From: a bacterium HR28
GTDB lineage: Bacteria; Chloroflexota; Chloroflexia; Thermomicrobiales; Thermomicrobiaceae
DNA: 64,000 bases
Direction: 5' to 3'
Assembly: GCA_002898255.1 (NCBI GenBank)
Contig: BEIE01000001.1
Location: forward strand, 1,178,001-1,242,000
Shown here: positions 1 through 10,063 of the stretch, one piece after another
Layout: each line of letters begins with the position of its first letter
Numbering within the stretch: the stretch's first letter is position 1
The notes under the pieces: generated by a model
What the model saw: only the letters and a program-made list of their open reading frames with translations
What the model was told of the DNA's origin: nothing
Database searches by the model: none
Translations under genes and position numbers: made by a program

Positions 1-1684
1 TCACCTTCCGGCAAGCAGCAACGAGAGCAGCGCCACCGACTGCCGTGCTCCGGCTCCCGTAGGTTCCCATCCCGAACGGCACCATCTCGGTGTCGCCGTG
101 GATGATTTCGACATCTTCAAAGGGGACGCCGAGCTCGTCAGCGACGAGTTGCGCGAAGGTCGTTTCCTCGCCCTGGCCATGGGGATTTGAGCCGGTGAAG
201 ACAGTGACCTTCCCGGTAGGATGGACGCGCACGGTTGCGCTTTCCCAGAGTCCACCCTGGAAGCCCATGGCCCCTGCAGCTTGAGAGGGAGCCAATCCGC
301 ACACCTCAACATATGTGGAGAAGCCAATGCCGATATAGCGTCCCTGCTGTCGCAGCTCGGCTTGCTGACGGCGCAGGTTGGCGTAATCGACGAGTTCGAG
401 CGCCCGATTCAAGGTCGCCTCATAGTCACCGCTGTCGTACTGGAGCCCTGTTGGCGTGGTATAGGGGAACCGGTCCTTGGGAATGAAGTTCTTGCGGCGG
501 ATCTCTGCGGGATCCATACCCAGTTCCCGGGCCAAGATATCGATCATCCGCTCGAGCAGGTAGGTGGCCTCAGGTCGACCGGCACCACGATAGGCGTCGG
601 TCGGTGTCGTATTGGTGAGGACACCGTACACGTCGCAGTGGATGACCGGGATCGCATAGGCTCCCTGCAGCATCAGACCAAAAAGCCAGGTTGGAACACC
701 CGGGGCTGCCGTCGAGAGATATGCACCCATGTTGGCGTAGGCGCGGACACGGACACCGGTGATGGTGCCATCGCGGCGTGCAGCGATGTCCACGTACTGG
801 ATGTGGTCGCGCCCATGGATTGTTGCCACGTAGTTCTCCTGGCGCGTCTCAATCCACTTAATCGGGCGCCCCAGATCGCGACTAATCGCTGCCGCGATCA
901 TCTCACCCGCGTACATCGGAATCTTGCTACCAAAGCCACCGCCGACGTCGGTCGCAATCACGCGGATCCGTGTCTCCGGCAAGCCAGTGACTGCCGAGAG
1001 GAGCAAGCGGTGCACATGGGGGTTCTGACTCGTGCACCAGATCGTGAGTTCGCCGCTCCCGGGGTTGTACGCGGCGAGTGCCCCACGTGGCTCCATTGCG
1101 GTCGGAATGAGGCGATGGTTAATGAGGCGCCGCGACAGGCGCACCTCGGCTTCGTTCCAGACGGCGTCGAAGTCGCCGACATGCAGCTTCCAATGGAAGG
1201 CGAGATTATTGGGAATCTCGTCGTACAGCTGCGGTGCGCCCGGTTCCATCGCCTTCTCCTGGTCGACGACCGCTGGCAGCACCTCGTATTCGACGTCAAT
1301 TGCCTCGACGGCATCCTGCGCGACGTACCGGTCTTCCGCTACGACGACCGCGACAGCATCACCGACGTAGCGGACCTTATCGACAGCGACAGCCCGGTAT
1401 GGAGTGAGCTTTAGATCGCTGTCTGGGATCAGCCACGCGCATGGCACGGGTGCCAACTTGTCAACCAGGTCCTGCCCAGTGTAGACAGCGACCACCCCAC
1501 GCATGGCTCGCGCCTTGCTCGTGTCGATCCGCACGATCCGGGCGTGGGCATGCGGGCTACGCTTGATCGCCATAACGAGCGTTCCTGGGAGCCTGATGTG
1601 GTCAGTGAAATTCCCTCGGCCCGTGATAAGCCGCGGATCCTCGCGCCGCTTAATGGCTGCTCCGAAAAGCTTGGTGACGGCCAT
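1..1684 (-). CDS. coxL: xanthine dehydrogenase/CO dehydrogenase-family molybdopterin-binding large subunit (form II CoxL-like), 3' end beyond window
   Basis: Manual translation of the minus strand from ATG at 1684 is open to the window edge (MAVTKLFGAAIKRREDPRLITGRGNFTDHIRLPGTL...VGGGFGSKIPMYAGEM...TDAYRGAGRPEATYLLERMID). The ORF track misses it because it has no stop in the window. Confidence 0.95.
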   Translation of the reverse strand, partial: MAVTKLFGAAIKRREDPRLITGRGNFTDHIRLPGTLVMAIKRSPHAHARIVRIDTSKARAMRGVVAVYTGQDLVDKLAPVPCAWLIPDSDLKLTPYRAVAVDKVRYVGDAVAVVVAEDRYVAQDAVEAIDVEYEVLPAVVDQEKAMEPGAPQLYDEIPNNLAFHWKLHVGDFDAVWNEAEVRLSRRLINHRLIPTAMEPRGALAAYNPGSGELTIWCTSQNPHVHRLLLSAVTGLPETRIRVIATDVGGGFGSKIPMYAGEMIAAAISRDLGRPIKWIETRQENYVATIHGRDHIQYVDIAARRDGTITGVRVRAYANMGAYLSTAAPGVPTWLFGLMLQGAYAIPVIHCDVYGVLTNTTPTDAYRGAGRPEATYLLERMIDILARELGMDPAEIRRKNFIPKDRFPYTTPTGLQYDSGDYEATLNRALELVDYANLRRQQAELRQQGRYIGIGFSTYVEVCGLAPSQAAGAMGFQGGLWESATVRVHPTGKVTVFTGSNPHGQGEETTFAQLVADELGVPFEDVEIIHGDTEMVPFGMGTYGSRSTAVGGAALVAACRKV

Positions 1685-1741
1685 GGCTCCCTCCTTTGCT
1701 GCGAGGTGCCCGGATTCCAGCCGGTGAGTCCCAGCCCTAAA

Positions 1742-2212
1742 TCAGCTCCCGCTGCGCATCTTCTCGGCGGCGTACTGGATCGCCCGCACGATGTTCTGAT
1801 AGCCGGTGCAGCGGCAGAGATTGCCCTCGATCGCGTGGCGGATCTCCTCTTCCGTGGGGTTCGGGTTCCGCTGCAGGAAGTCAACAGCGGTCATGATCAT
1901 CCCCGGTGTGCAGTAGCCGCACTGCAGACCGTGCTTTTCCCAGAAGCCTTCCTGGACTGGATGCAACTGACCATCACGCGCCAGCCCCTCGATGGTCGTG
2001 ATCTCAGCACCGTCAGCTTGAACCGCGAAGAGTGTGCAGGACTTGACAGCCTTGCCGTTCAGAAGAACGGTGCAGGCGCCGCACTGGCTCGTGTCACAAC
2101 CGATATGGGTTCCGGTGAGGTTGAGCACGTCGCGGAGGTAATGGACAAGTAAGAGGCGTGGCTCGACGTCATGGGTATAGGTGACGCCATTGACCGTGAC
2201 CGTGATCTGCAT
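1742..2212 (-). CDS. coxS: (2Fe-2S)-binding small subunit of a molybdenum hydroxylase
   Basis: [12 protein letters not shown]...[26 protein letters not shown] and C-terminal [10 protein letters not shown]...[10 protein letters not shown]; the classic two [2Fe-2S] motifs. Confidence 0.95.
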   Translation of the reverse strand: MQITVTVNGVTYTHDVEPRLLLVHYLRDVLNLTGTHIGCDTSQCGACTVLLNGKAVKSCTLFAVQADGAEITTIEGLARDGQLHPVQEGFWEKHGLQCGYCTPGMIMTAVDFLQRNPNPTEEEIRHAIEGNLCRCTGYQNIVRAIQYAAEKMRSGS

Positions 2213-2257
2213 CCGACCGCTCCTTTCCTCGATCGTCCCCAATCCCGATCTCCACAG

Positions 2258-2704
2258 TTAGGCGCTCGCGCCCATTTGGCGCTCGATGCAAGAGAAAAAC
2301 TGTTCGATCATCCGCTTGGCAACACCACCAAGCATGCGTTGGGCAACACCCGCGAACGGGCCGCCGAGTTCGACATCTCCTTCGTAGACAATCTCGGTCG
2401 TCTGGTCGTCGATCGCGCGAAGCTGCACGATACCGTTTCCCCGGGCGAAGCCCGGCTTTCCTTGCCCTTCAATCGCCATTCGGTACGACTCGGGTGGATT
2501 GATGTCGGCGAGCTGCACCTTGCCGGTGAAGGTACCTTTGACCGGGCCGATCGCAACGGTCATCGCCATCTCGTACTGATCTGGCGCGACCTGATTCAAA
2601 TCCTCGACGCCCGGTAGGCAACTGGCGATCGCCTGCGGATCGGTCAGTCGCGCGAAGACGGCATCACGTCCAGCTCGAATGGTGTAGGATCCTGAGATTT
2701 TCAC
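2258..2704 (-). CDS. coxG: CoxG-like SRPBCC family protein
   Basis: Probable GTG start (VKISGSYTIRAGRDAVFARLTDPQAIASCLPGVEDL); SRPBCC/CoxG pattern, directly upstream of coxS. Confidence 0.88.
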   Translation of the reverse strand: MKISGSYTIRAGRDAVFARLTDPQAIASCLPGVEDLNQVAPDQYEMAMTVAIGPVKGTFTGKVQLADINPPESYRMAIEGQGKPGFARGNGIVQLRAIDDQTTEIVYEGDVELGGPFAGVAQRMLGGVAKRMIEQFFSCIERQMGASA

Positions 2705-3082
2705 CCTCGCTCCCTTCCCTGAACCCGGACACAGAGGTGCCGACCCCAGCGCCGTTCCGGCTACTCCTTGCCGCCGACTCTTAGGATCGCACACTGTTCC
2801 AACATCGGCTCGGACGGAACGACTCTGCGGGTTCGCTGGCATCCAACCTCATCATACGGCCGATCTTGGTGATGGTCAAGAGGAAACGCTCTACGAGCCT
2901 CGTTCTAGTCTGGAGTCTGGCATCGCCATGCGCCGCCGTGTAGGCTTGCTGCCTGCTGCGCCGCCGAGTTTGGCTGATATTGCCGGCGCTCGGTTACCAC
3001 AGCGCCTGTGCTGGGCTACTCTGCTCAACGCGTCTGGTAAAGGGAAACACTGCCGATTGGTAGGCAGGTGGGGAGCGGATGC

Positions 3083-3841
3083 TCACCATCCATAGGGGAT
3101 ATTGCGGCGCGGGTTGAGCACTGGATAGATTGGCCGCGCGAGGAGCGCTGCGCATCGCTGCCAAAACACGGCGAGTTCTTGTGCACTCAGGAACGGTGCT
3201 AAGAGGCGCTGCACCTGCCGTCGGTGACGGAGCAACCGGCGGAGATCTGCAACGAGTGTGAGAGGAATCGGCTCACCGCAAAAGTCCCAAAGAACCGTGC
3301 GCAGCTTTGGATCGACATGGAAGGTCAGTCCGTGATCGATTCCCCACACGCGTCGATCAAAACGTCCCTGAAAGAGGTGACTCGCCTTTCGGTCGGCATT
3401 GTTCGTGAGCAGATCAAAGAGCGCGATCCGTTGGAGCTGGGAGCGAAACGCTGGGCCGCGCAGCGGTCGGTCCTCCGGTTCAATGAAAAGCTGGACGGTC
3501 CCGATGCCATATGGCCCGTCGCGGATCACGGTTGGTGGAATGAACGTCCAGCCCAAGACGCGACTTAAAAGATAACTGGCGTACTCGCGCTTATAGAGGG
3601 TGCCAGCTGGAAAGTCCCACAGCGGTGCCTCACCACGTGCTGGCTTGTAAATACCGATCAGACCTGGAACAATGTCTTGCTCAAGGAGCACGGCGAACGT
3701 GTCGTTTGAGCCCCACGGTACAAGCTCCATGTGCGCCACAGTTCCGATCGCGAGAGCGCGTCGGAGCTGTCGCACATGGCATCGTCCCTGCGGGGTGACA
3801 AGGTGATGGCGAGTTTGGCGATCGGCGAGCTCCGTCGTCAT
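3083..3841 (-). CDS. SCO1664-like protein (PI3/4-kinase-like fold)
   Basis: MTTELADRQ...LVPWGSNDTFAVLLEQ...GIYKPARGEAPLWDFP...LFDLLTNNADRKASHLF...WGIDHGLTFHVDPKLRTVLWDF; NNADR and IDHGLTFH match the family. Confidence 0.8.
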   Translation of the reverse strand: MTTELADRQTRHHLVTPQGRCHVRQLRRALAIGTVAHMELVPWGSNDTFAVLLEQDIVPGLIGIYKPARGEAPLWDFPAGTLYKREYASYLLSRVLGWTFIPPTVIRDGPYGIGTVQLFIEPEDRPLRGPAFRSQLQRIALFDLLTNNADRKASHLFQGRFDRRVWGIDHGLTFHVDPKLRTVLWDFCGEPIPLTLVADLRRLLRHRRQVQRLLAPFLSAQELAVFWQRCAALLARPIYPVLNPRRNIPYGW

Positions 3842-4085
3842 CGTTGCACCCTGGCGCCACATCCCTTGGCGCGCTGCGCGACAACCTTAGCACAGAGGGG
3901 GCGCTGGTTACAGGTAACCGTGACAGAGTAGGATTAGCCTTGCACGTCGGCCCTCGGCAACGCTGGAGGCCGCGGCGAGTCCGCGCAGTGCGTGCATCTG
4001 TCGCGGCGGGGAAAGATACAGGTAAGACACCGAACGGGCGAGGGCGATGAGAGTGGATCGTGTCGATGGACAGGGAGGGGCGCTG

Positions 4086-5555
4086 GTGAAGGTCACGGTC
4101 GAGCGTCTGCCGCAGAGCACGGTGCGACTTGACATTGCGGCAGATGAGGAGGAGTTCCGCGCGGCACTCGAACGGGCGCTCCGGCGGATCAGCCAACAGG
4201 TGCAGGTGCCCGGCTTTCGTCCGGGGCGAGCTCCGCGCGCTCTTGTGGAGCGGCGAGTCGGGCGAGAACTGATCGTCGCTGAGGCGCAACGGGAGTTGAT
4301 GGATCGGCTGTATCGCGAGGCGCTCCAACAGCACCAGCTCGTCCCCGTCTCCGATCCGGAAGTCGAGATCTACCAGGATGAGCCGCTCGCGTTCCGGGTC
4401 GAAGTCCAGGTCTATCCACAAGCGGAGCTGGACGGGTATCGTGAGATTCGGATCGAGCCTCGCGAAGTTACCGTGACAGATGAAGAGATCGAGCAGGTCA
4501 TCGAGGGGCTCCGGCGTGGCCAGGCGGTTTGGCGAACGCCGGCCGAGCCTCGGCACCCGCAGGATGGTGATCAAGTTGTTGTGGACATCGAGGCATATGA
4601 AGGTGAGCAGCCGTTCCAGGAGCCACTCCGCAATGCGACCTTCGTCCTTGGCGAAAGCAACCTGTTCGCCGAGATCGACCAGGCGATCCGCTCGCTTTTG
4701 CCCGGTGAGCAGACTGAGTTCGATATCGCCTTCGCCGAAGACGACGAGCGCGTCAGTCCAGAGCTCCGTGGTAAGACACTCCACTATCGGGTGGTCTTGC
4801 ACGAGGTGAAGGAGCGCGAACTTCCGGAACTCGATGATGCGTTCGCGCAGTCCTTCGGCGTTCAGTCGCTCGCGGAGCTGCGCGAGCGGGTTCGTCGTGA
4901 TCTCTTGCGCCAGAAGGCGCAGGCGGCGCGAGCGGAGGTGCTCCAAGCTGCGGTGGAGCGGCTCTTGGAGGTCGCAAAGGTCGAGATTCCGCCCGCACTC
5001 ATTGACCGGCAAGTCGCAGCTGATTTGGAACGGCTACGGGATCGGCTGCGGCAGCAAGGGAGCAGTCTCGAGGAGTTCTTGCGCTTCCAAGGAAAGACGT
5101 TGGAGGAATTCGCGCAAGAGCTCCGACCGGAGGCAGAGCAGCGCTTGCGCCGCTATGTTGTGCTCGAGGCCTTCGCGCAGGCCGAAGGAATCTCGGTCAC
5201 TGAAGAGGAGCTCGAGGAGGAGATCGAACGGCTCGCGGTGGCGAGTGGGCGTCCGGAGGAGTACCGGGCGGTCTACAATGTGCCGTCGATCCGGAGTTAT
5301 CTGGCCGATGAACTCCATGAACGGAAGGTGAGTGAGCGACTCCTCGAGTTGGTCACCGAGGGTCGCGGACCGGTAGTTGGTGAAGCCGCAGCTCTCTTGA
5401 CGGGAGAAGCGGAAGAGCCGGTGACCGAGAGCGAGGGAACCAGTGGCTCCGTCGATACGGCAGCACTCAGTGAGGAGCCGGTACCCGGGACGGAGACTGC
5501 AGTGAATGCCGAGGATAATCAAACCGAGACGACGGAAAGCAGCGAACAAGCCTAA
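4086..5555 (+). CDS. tig: trigger factor
   Basis: [59 protein letters not shown]; upstream of clpP-clpX. Confidence 0.95.
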   Translation: MKVTVERLPQSTVRLDIAADEEEFRAALERALRRISQQVQVPGFRPGRAPRALVERRVGRELIVAEAQRELMDRLYREALQQHQLVPVSDPEVEIYQDEPLAFRVEVQVYPQAELDGYREIRIEPREVTVTDEEIEQVIEGLRRGQAVWRTPAEPRHPQDGDQVVVDIEAYEGEQPFQEPLRNATFVLGESNLFAEIDQAIRSLLPGEQTEFDIAFAEDDERVSPELRGKTLHYRVVLHEVKERELPELDDAFAQSFGVQSLAELRERVRRDLLRQKAQAARAEVLQAAVERLLEVAKVEIPPALIDRQVAADLERLRDRLRQQGSSLEEFLRFQGKTLEEFAQELRPEAEQRLRRYVVLEAFAQAEGISVTEEELEEEIERLAVASGRPEEYRAVYNVPSIRSYLADELHERKVSERLLELVTEGRGPVVGEAAALLTGEAEEPVTESEGTSGSVDTAALSEEPVPGTETAVNAEDNQTETTESSEQA

Positions 5556-5572
5556 AACGGCGAGGAGGCATC

Positions 5573-6190
5573 ATGGAGCGCGACATCCGACCCGAACTTG
5601 TCATTCCCATGGTGATCGAAACGACCAGCCGAGGAGAGCGTGCGTACGACATCTATTCTCGGCTGCTTCGTGATCGTATTATCTTCCTGGGCACGCCGAT
5701 CGATGATCAAGTGGCCAATGCGGTGATTGCCCAGATGCTCTTCTTGGCGCATGAGAATCCGGAGGCTGATATCAAGCTGTACATCAACAGTCCTGGTGGC
5801 CTTGTGTACGCTGGGCTCGCGATCTACGACACGATGCAGATGATTGAGCCGGATGTGGCGACCTACTGCGTTGGACTCGGTGCGAGCATGGCAGCGGTTC
5901 TGCTCGCCGCGGGCGCAAAGGGGAAGCGCTTCGCACTGCCGCATTCACGGGTGCTGATCCATCAAGGGACGTCTGGCTTCCGCGGTTCGGTGCCAGATAT
6001 CGAGATCCAGGCGCGCGAGACACTGAACCTGACAACGATGCTGACCGAACTCCTGGCCTTCCACACTGGTCAGCCATTCGAGCGTGTGAAGCGTGATACC
6101 GAGCGGGATTACTTCATGAGCGCATACGAGGCCAAGGAATACGGGATCGTCGATCACGTGCTTGAGCCGGTAAAGTTGCAGCGGGCCTAG
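5573..6190 (+). CDS. clpP: ATP-dependent Clp protease proteolytic subunit
   Basis: [32 protein letters not shown]...[20 protein letters not shown]...[12 protein letters not shown]...LIHQ. Confidence 0.98.
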   Translation: MERDIRPELVIPMVIETTSRGERAYDIYSRLLRDRIIFLGTPIDDQVANAVIAQMLFLAHENPEADIKLYINSPGGLVYAGLAIYDTMQMIEPDVATYCVGLGASMAAVLLAAGAKGKRFALPHSRVLIHQGTSGFRGSVPDIEIQARETLNLTTMLTELLAFHTGQPFERVKRDTERDYFMSAYEAKEYGIVDHVLEPVKLQRA

Positions 6191-6219
6191 GAGGCGGACA
6201 CGACGGTGGAGAAGGGGCG

Positions 6220-7491
6220 ATGGGAATGACCACACGTGGGGGACGCGTCTTTTACCGCTGTTCATTCTGTGGTAAGAGCCAAGAGGAGGTTCGGCGACTC
6301 ATCGCCGGCCCGAACGGTGTCTACATCTGCGACGAATGCGTCCAACTCTGCCAGGAGATCATCCAGGAAGAGGCGCCACCGCGGCGTCCTGCCCCCACGT
6401 TGACGCAGATCCCGACGCCGAAGCAGCTGTACGAGCAGCTCAGCCAGTATGTCATTGGACAGGAACGTGCCAAAAAGGTCCTCTCGGTCGCTGTCTACAA
6501 TCACTACAAGCGGATCCTGTTGGGCGATGAGAGCGACGTGGAACTTCAGAAGAGCAATATTCTCCTGATCGGCCCAACAGGGAGCGGCAAGACGCTTTTG
6601 GCGCAGACGCTCGCGAAGTTGCTTGACGTCCCCTTCTCCATCTCGGATGCCACGACGCTCACCGAGGCCGGATACGTTGGGGAGGATGTAGAGAACATCT
6701 TGCTCCGGCTGATCCAGGCAGCCGGTGGTGACGTCCAGCGGGCACAGACAGGCATTATCTATATCGATGAGATCGATAAGATCGCGCGGAAGAGCGATAG
6801 CCCTTCTATTACGCGCGATGTCTCGGGAGAAGGAGTCCAGCAGGCGCTTCTGAAGATCCTCGAGGGAACGATCGCCAACGTACCACCGCATGGTGGCCGG
6901 AAACATCCTCACCAAGAGTACATTCAGATCGATACTCGCAACATCCTCTTCATCTGCGGTGGCGCCTTCGAGGGCTTGGATGAGATCGTCCGGCGCCGCA
7001 TTGGGAAAGACTCGACAATCGGCTTTGGCAAGCGGGCAAAGCAGGATGGCCGTGAGGAGAACGTGCTCCATCAGGTTATCCCAGATGATCTCCTGAAGTT
7101 CGGCCTTATCCCCGAATTTATCGGCCGGCTACCGGTCGTGGCGGCGCTGGACCCGCTCACTCATGACGATCTCGTCCGGATCCTGGTGGAGCCGAAGAAC
7201 GCAATCGTCAAGCAGTACCAAAAGATCTTCGCACTGGACCATGTCGAACTGATTTTCACACCAGACGCGCTCCACGCCACTGCAGATCTGGCGGAACGGC
7301 GAGGGACTGGTGCCCGCGGACTGCGGACCACCCTTGAAGAGGTGCTCCTTGACGTGATGTACGAACTCCCCTCGATGCAGGGTGTGCGCAAGTGTGTCAT
7401 CACCGCTGATGTCATCTACCGGCGCCGGCCGCCGCTCCTCTTGGCTGCGAATGACGAACCGATTGAATTCCGGTACGAGCAGAGTGCTTGA
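6220..7491 (+). CDS. clpX: ATP-dependent Clp protease ATP-binding subunit ClpX
   Basis: N-terminal zinc finger CSFCGKSQ...CDECVQLC; Walker [22 protein letters not shown]. Confidence 0.98.
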   Translation: MGMTTRGGRVFYRCSFCGKSQEEVRRLIAGPNGVYICDECVQLCQEIIQEEAPPRRPAPTLTQIPTPKQLYEQLSQYVIGQERAKKVLSVAVYNHYKRILLGDESDVELQKSNILLIGPTGSGKTLLAQTLAKLLDVPFSISDATTLTEAGYVGEDVENILLRLIQAAGGDVQRAQTGIIYIDEIDKIARKSDSPSITRDVSGEGVQQALLKILEGTIANVPPHGGRKHPHQEYIQIDTRNILFICGGAFEGLDEIVRRRIGKDSTIGFGKRAKQDGREENVLHQVIPDDLLKFGLIPEFIGRLPVVAALDPLTHDDLVRILVEPKNAIVKQYQKIFALDHVELIFTPDALHATADLAERRGTGARGLRTTLEEVLLDVMYELPSMQGVRKCVITADVIYRRRPPLLLAANDEPIEFRYEQSA

Positions 7492-7511
7492 ACGAGCAAT
7501 GGACACGTGAG

Positions 7512-7540
7512 GACGGGCCGGGAGACATACCCGGCCCGTC
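7512..7540. terminator. perfect 11-bp hairpin between convergent clpX and DinB-like gene
   Basis: gacgggccggg-agacata-cccggcccgtc. Confidence 0.75.
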
Positions 7541-7577
7541 GGGCTTTGTGAGAGGGTTGGTGCCGCTTGAAGCGCGG

Positions 7578-8042
7578 TTACTCCTTCTTGAGCCGTCGAC
7601 TCGGCGAGCGTCGCTTTTCGTACTCCAGGATATCTTGGAGATGCTCCCGGTAATGCTCATACGTGTCGGGAGCAACAAGCTCTCGTGTCAAGACCGGCGT
7701 CCGCTCCAAGATCTCGAGTAGCTTCTCGTGCGTTCCCAAGAAGCGATCCCACACCTCACGCAGAGATAGCTGCTCGTTGCGGCGGATGTCTTCCTCATTG
7801 AATGCGTCGATATCTTCTATGGTGGGTGGCTCACGCCCTTCTTCCAGCGCTTGGATTCGCTGGATCAACAATCGCTCCCACGTCGCAATGTGGGCCATCA
7901 AGTCTTTGATGGAGTGCGTGCCCCAAGAGCCAGTTTCCACGATCTCATGTTCGGTGAGGCTGCGAATTGCGTTACGGAGCTCTACCCACGCACTTTGGAT
8001 ATCCTGCAGAATCGCTCGCCGCTCCATAATGTCGATTGTCAT
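7578..8042 (-). CDS. DinB-like / ClbS-like four-helix bundle protein
   Basis: WVELRNAIRSLTEHEIVETGSWGTHSIKDLMAHIATWERLLIQRIQ; typical of the DinB/ClbS superfamily. Confidence 0.75.
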   Translation of the reverse strand: MTIDIMERRAILQDIQSAWVELRNAIRSLTEHEIVETGSWGTHSIKDLMAHIATWERLLIQRIQALEEGREPPTIEDIDAFNEEDIRRNEQLSLREVWDRFLGTHEKLLEILERTPVLTRELVAPDTYEHYREHLQDILEYEKRRSPSRRLKKE

Positions 8043-8128
8043 GACTCCCTCCCTTCAGTTCCGAGATCCCCCTCGGTGACACACCGAGCCTACCATGCCG
8101 GGGTCCCCAGGAGAGCCGTGAAACAGAA

Positions 8129-8154
8129 CGGCGCTCGGGCATACCCGAGCGCCG
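8129..8154 (-). terminator. perfect 11-bp hairpin downstream of the metallopeptidase gene
   Basis: cggcgctcggg-cata-cccgagcgccg, followed on the minus strand by T-rich ttctgttt. Confidence 0.8.
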
Positions 8155-8175
8155 AACTTCTCGCGTGCCTGGGTG

Positions 8176-8871
8176 TCACTCGCTCCGCCGTTGCATGCCG
8201 CTTACGACGCTCACCCAGTAGAGCAATTGCATCACCGCCATCAAGAGGCCCGCAACGTAGGTGAGTGCTGCGGCGTTGAGCGTCTCACGGCTCTGAGCGA
8301 GTTCCGTGCGATCGACAAGTCCCATCGTGGTCAGTGCTTGCAAGGCTCGCCGGCTTGCATCGAACTCAACCGGTAGCGTGAGCAGCGCAAAGAGAGCACC
8401 GGCTGCGAAGAGTGCGACACCAACCCAGGCCAGGCCGGTCAGTCCGATCACAATGCCAGCCAGGATCAAGATCCAGCCAATGTTTGTTCCAAAGGTTACG
8501 ACCGGAACGATGGCTGTCCGCAGTTGCAAGGGCAAATAACCGAGTTTGTGCTGGATGGCGTGTCCCGTCTCGTGTGCAGCGATCCCTAAGGCAGCGACTG
8601 ACCGCCCATAGTAGACTGGCTCGGAGAGTCGAACCACTCGCCGCAGCGGATCGTAGTGGTCAGTGAGTTCACCCGGAGTGAGCTCGACGGGCACGTCGAA
8701 AAGACCATTATTGTCTAGAATGAGCCGCGCCACTTGGGCGCCGGTCAGGCCGCGCCCGTTCGGCACCTGTCCGTACCTGCCGACTGTGGAGCGGACGCGC
8801 CACTGCGCATAGAGCATCAGGATCAGGGCCGGAGCGAGGAAGACGAAGTACATTGGATCGATGACAAACAT
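8176..8871 (-). CDS. YugP-like neutral zinc metallopeptidase (membrane)
   Basis: VAALGIAAHETGHAIQHKLGYLPLQLRTAIVPVVTFG; HExxH in a hydrophobic protein. Confidence 0.9.
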   Translation of the reverse strand: MFVIDPMYFVFLAPALILMLYAQWRVRSTVGRYGQVPNGRGLTGAQVARLILDNNGLFDVPVELTPGELTDHYDPLRRVVRLSEPVYYGRSVAALGIAAHETGHAIQHKLGYLPLQLRTAIVPVVTFGTNIGWILILAGIVIGLTGLAWVGVALFAAGALFALLTLPVEFDASRRALQALTTMGLVDRTELAQSRETLNAAALTYVAGLLMAVMQLLYWVSVVSGMQRRSE

Positions 8872-9028
8872 CGTTCACCCTCCACCATTCGACCGTCCCA
8901 CACCGGAACTGCCCGCCGACGGGTCTGGACAGCTCCGGTGTGTGACGATCACGACCATCACTATAAAGTATGACCCATGACGTTTGCAAACGTTGAAGCT
9001 GCGAAAAGAGCGGATGGAGGATCACCGC

Positions 9029-10063
9029 ATGGAGTCGGAGATACAGGTCGTCGAGGACGCGATGCGAGCGATTGTGGAGCGGCAGGCAGCACGATTTCCT
9101 GCTGTCGAAGGGAGTCTCCCGATCTACCGCGTCCTCTCTTATCACCTTGGTTGGCTCGATGAACGGTTTCAACCAACCGGAGTAAGCTCCGGCAAACGCT
9201 TCCGGCCGCTTCTCTGCCTCCGGGCTTGCACCGCTGCTGGCGGTACGCCGCAGCAGGCTGCGTGGATTGCAGCGGCGATCGAACTCCTTCACAACTTCAC
9301 GCTCATTCATGACGATATCCAAGACCGCAGTATGACGCGTCGGCACCGACCGACGGTGTGGGCATTGTGGGGTGATGCCCAGGCGATCAATGCCGGTGAT
9401 GCTTTATTTGCATTGAGCCAGCTCGCGGCGTTGGAGGCAGCGTCACAGCTGGAAGCAACACGGGGGATGGAACTTCTGTCTCGACTAAACGAGACGGCGC
9501 TCCGGATTGTTGAAGGGCAAGTCTTGGATCTGAGCTTCGAATCGCGCGACGAGGTGACAAGAGACGAGTACTTTGGGATGATCGAGCGCAAAACGGCTGC
9601 ACTGACCGCCTATGCTGCCTGGGCAGGCGCGATGGTGGCCGGAGCATCCAGCGAACTCGCCGAACGATTCGCGGACTTTGGTCGCGCGCTTGGGCTCGGC
9701 TTCCAGGTGCAAGATGATTATCTGGGCGTGTGGGGCGATCCGTTGCAGACCGGCAAGGCGCGTGGTGACGACTTGCGACGCCGGAAGAAGAGTCTCCCGA
9801 TCCTGATCCTTCTCGAGCGAGCGAGTCCGGATGACCGTGCGTGGATTCACTTCGCATGGCGCCATGAACAAGACCTCGACCCTGCCACTGTGGAGAGACT
9901 ACTGACGCTGCTTGAGCAGTATGGTGTCGAGGCGGCGATGCAGGAAACGGTTCGGCGCCTCCACGTTGAAGCGCTGGCTTGTCTCGGCGAACTTGGCTTG
10001 CCGGCCGAGCGCACTGCACCGCTGCATGAAATCGTGGAGCGGCTCGCTGTGCGGGAAGCCTAA
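9029..10063 (+). CDS. polyprenyl synthetase family protein
   Basis: GKRFRPLLCL, LIHDDIQDRS and FQVQDDYLGVWGD Asp-rich motifs; ggagg SD 8 nt before ATG at 9029. Confidence 0.93.
   Translation: MESEIQVVEDAMRAIVERQAARFPAVEGSLPIYRVLSYHLGWLDERFQPTGVSSGKRFRPLLCLRACTAAGGTPQQAAWIAAAIELLHNFTLIHDDIQDRSMTRRHRPTVWALWGDAQAINAGDALFALSQLAALEAASQLEATRGMELLSRLNETALRIVEGQVLDLSFESRDEVTRDEYFGMIERKTAALTAYAAWAGAMVAGASSELAERFADFGRALGLGFQVQDDYLGVWGDPLQTGKARGDDLRRRKKSLPILILLERASPDDRAWIHFAWRHEQDLDPATVERLLTLLEQYGVEAAMQETVRRLHVEALACLGELGLPAERTAPLHEIVERLAVREA

Noticed and set aside
221-1414. 397-aa plus-strand ORF
   Set aside because: It is the antisense of the coxL frame and lacks family signatures; the minus-strand frame is clearly coding.
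3681-5012. 443-aa minus-strand ORF
   Set aside because: Antisense to trigger factor; the plus frame is the real gene.
6262-7071. 269-aa minus-strand ORF
   Set aside because: Antisense to clpX.
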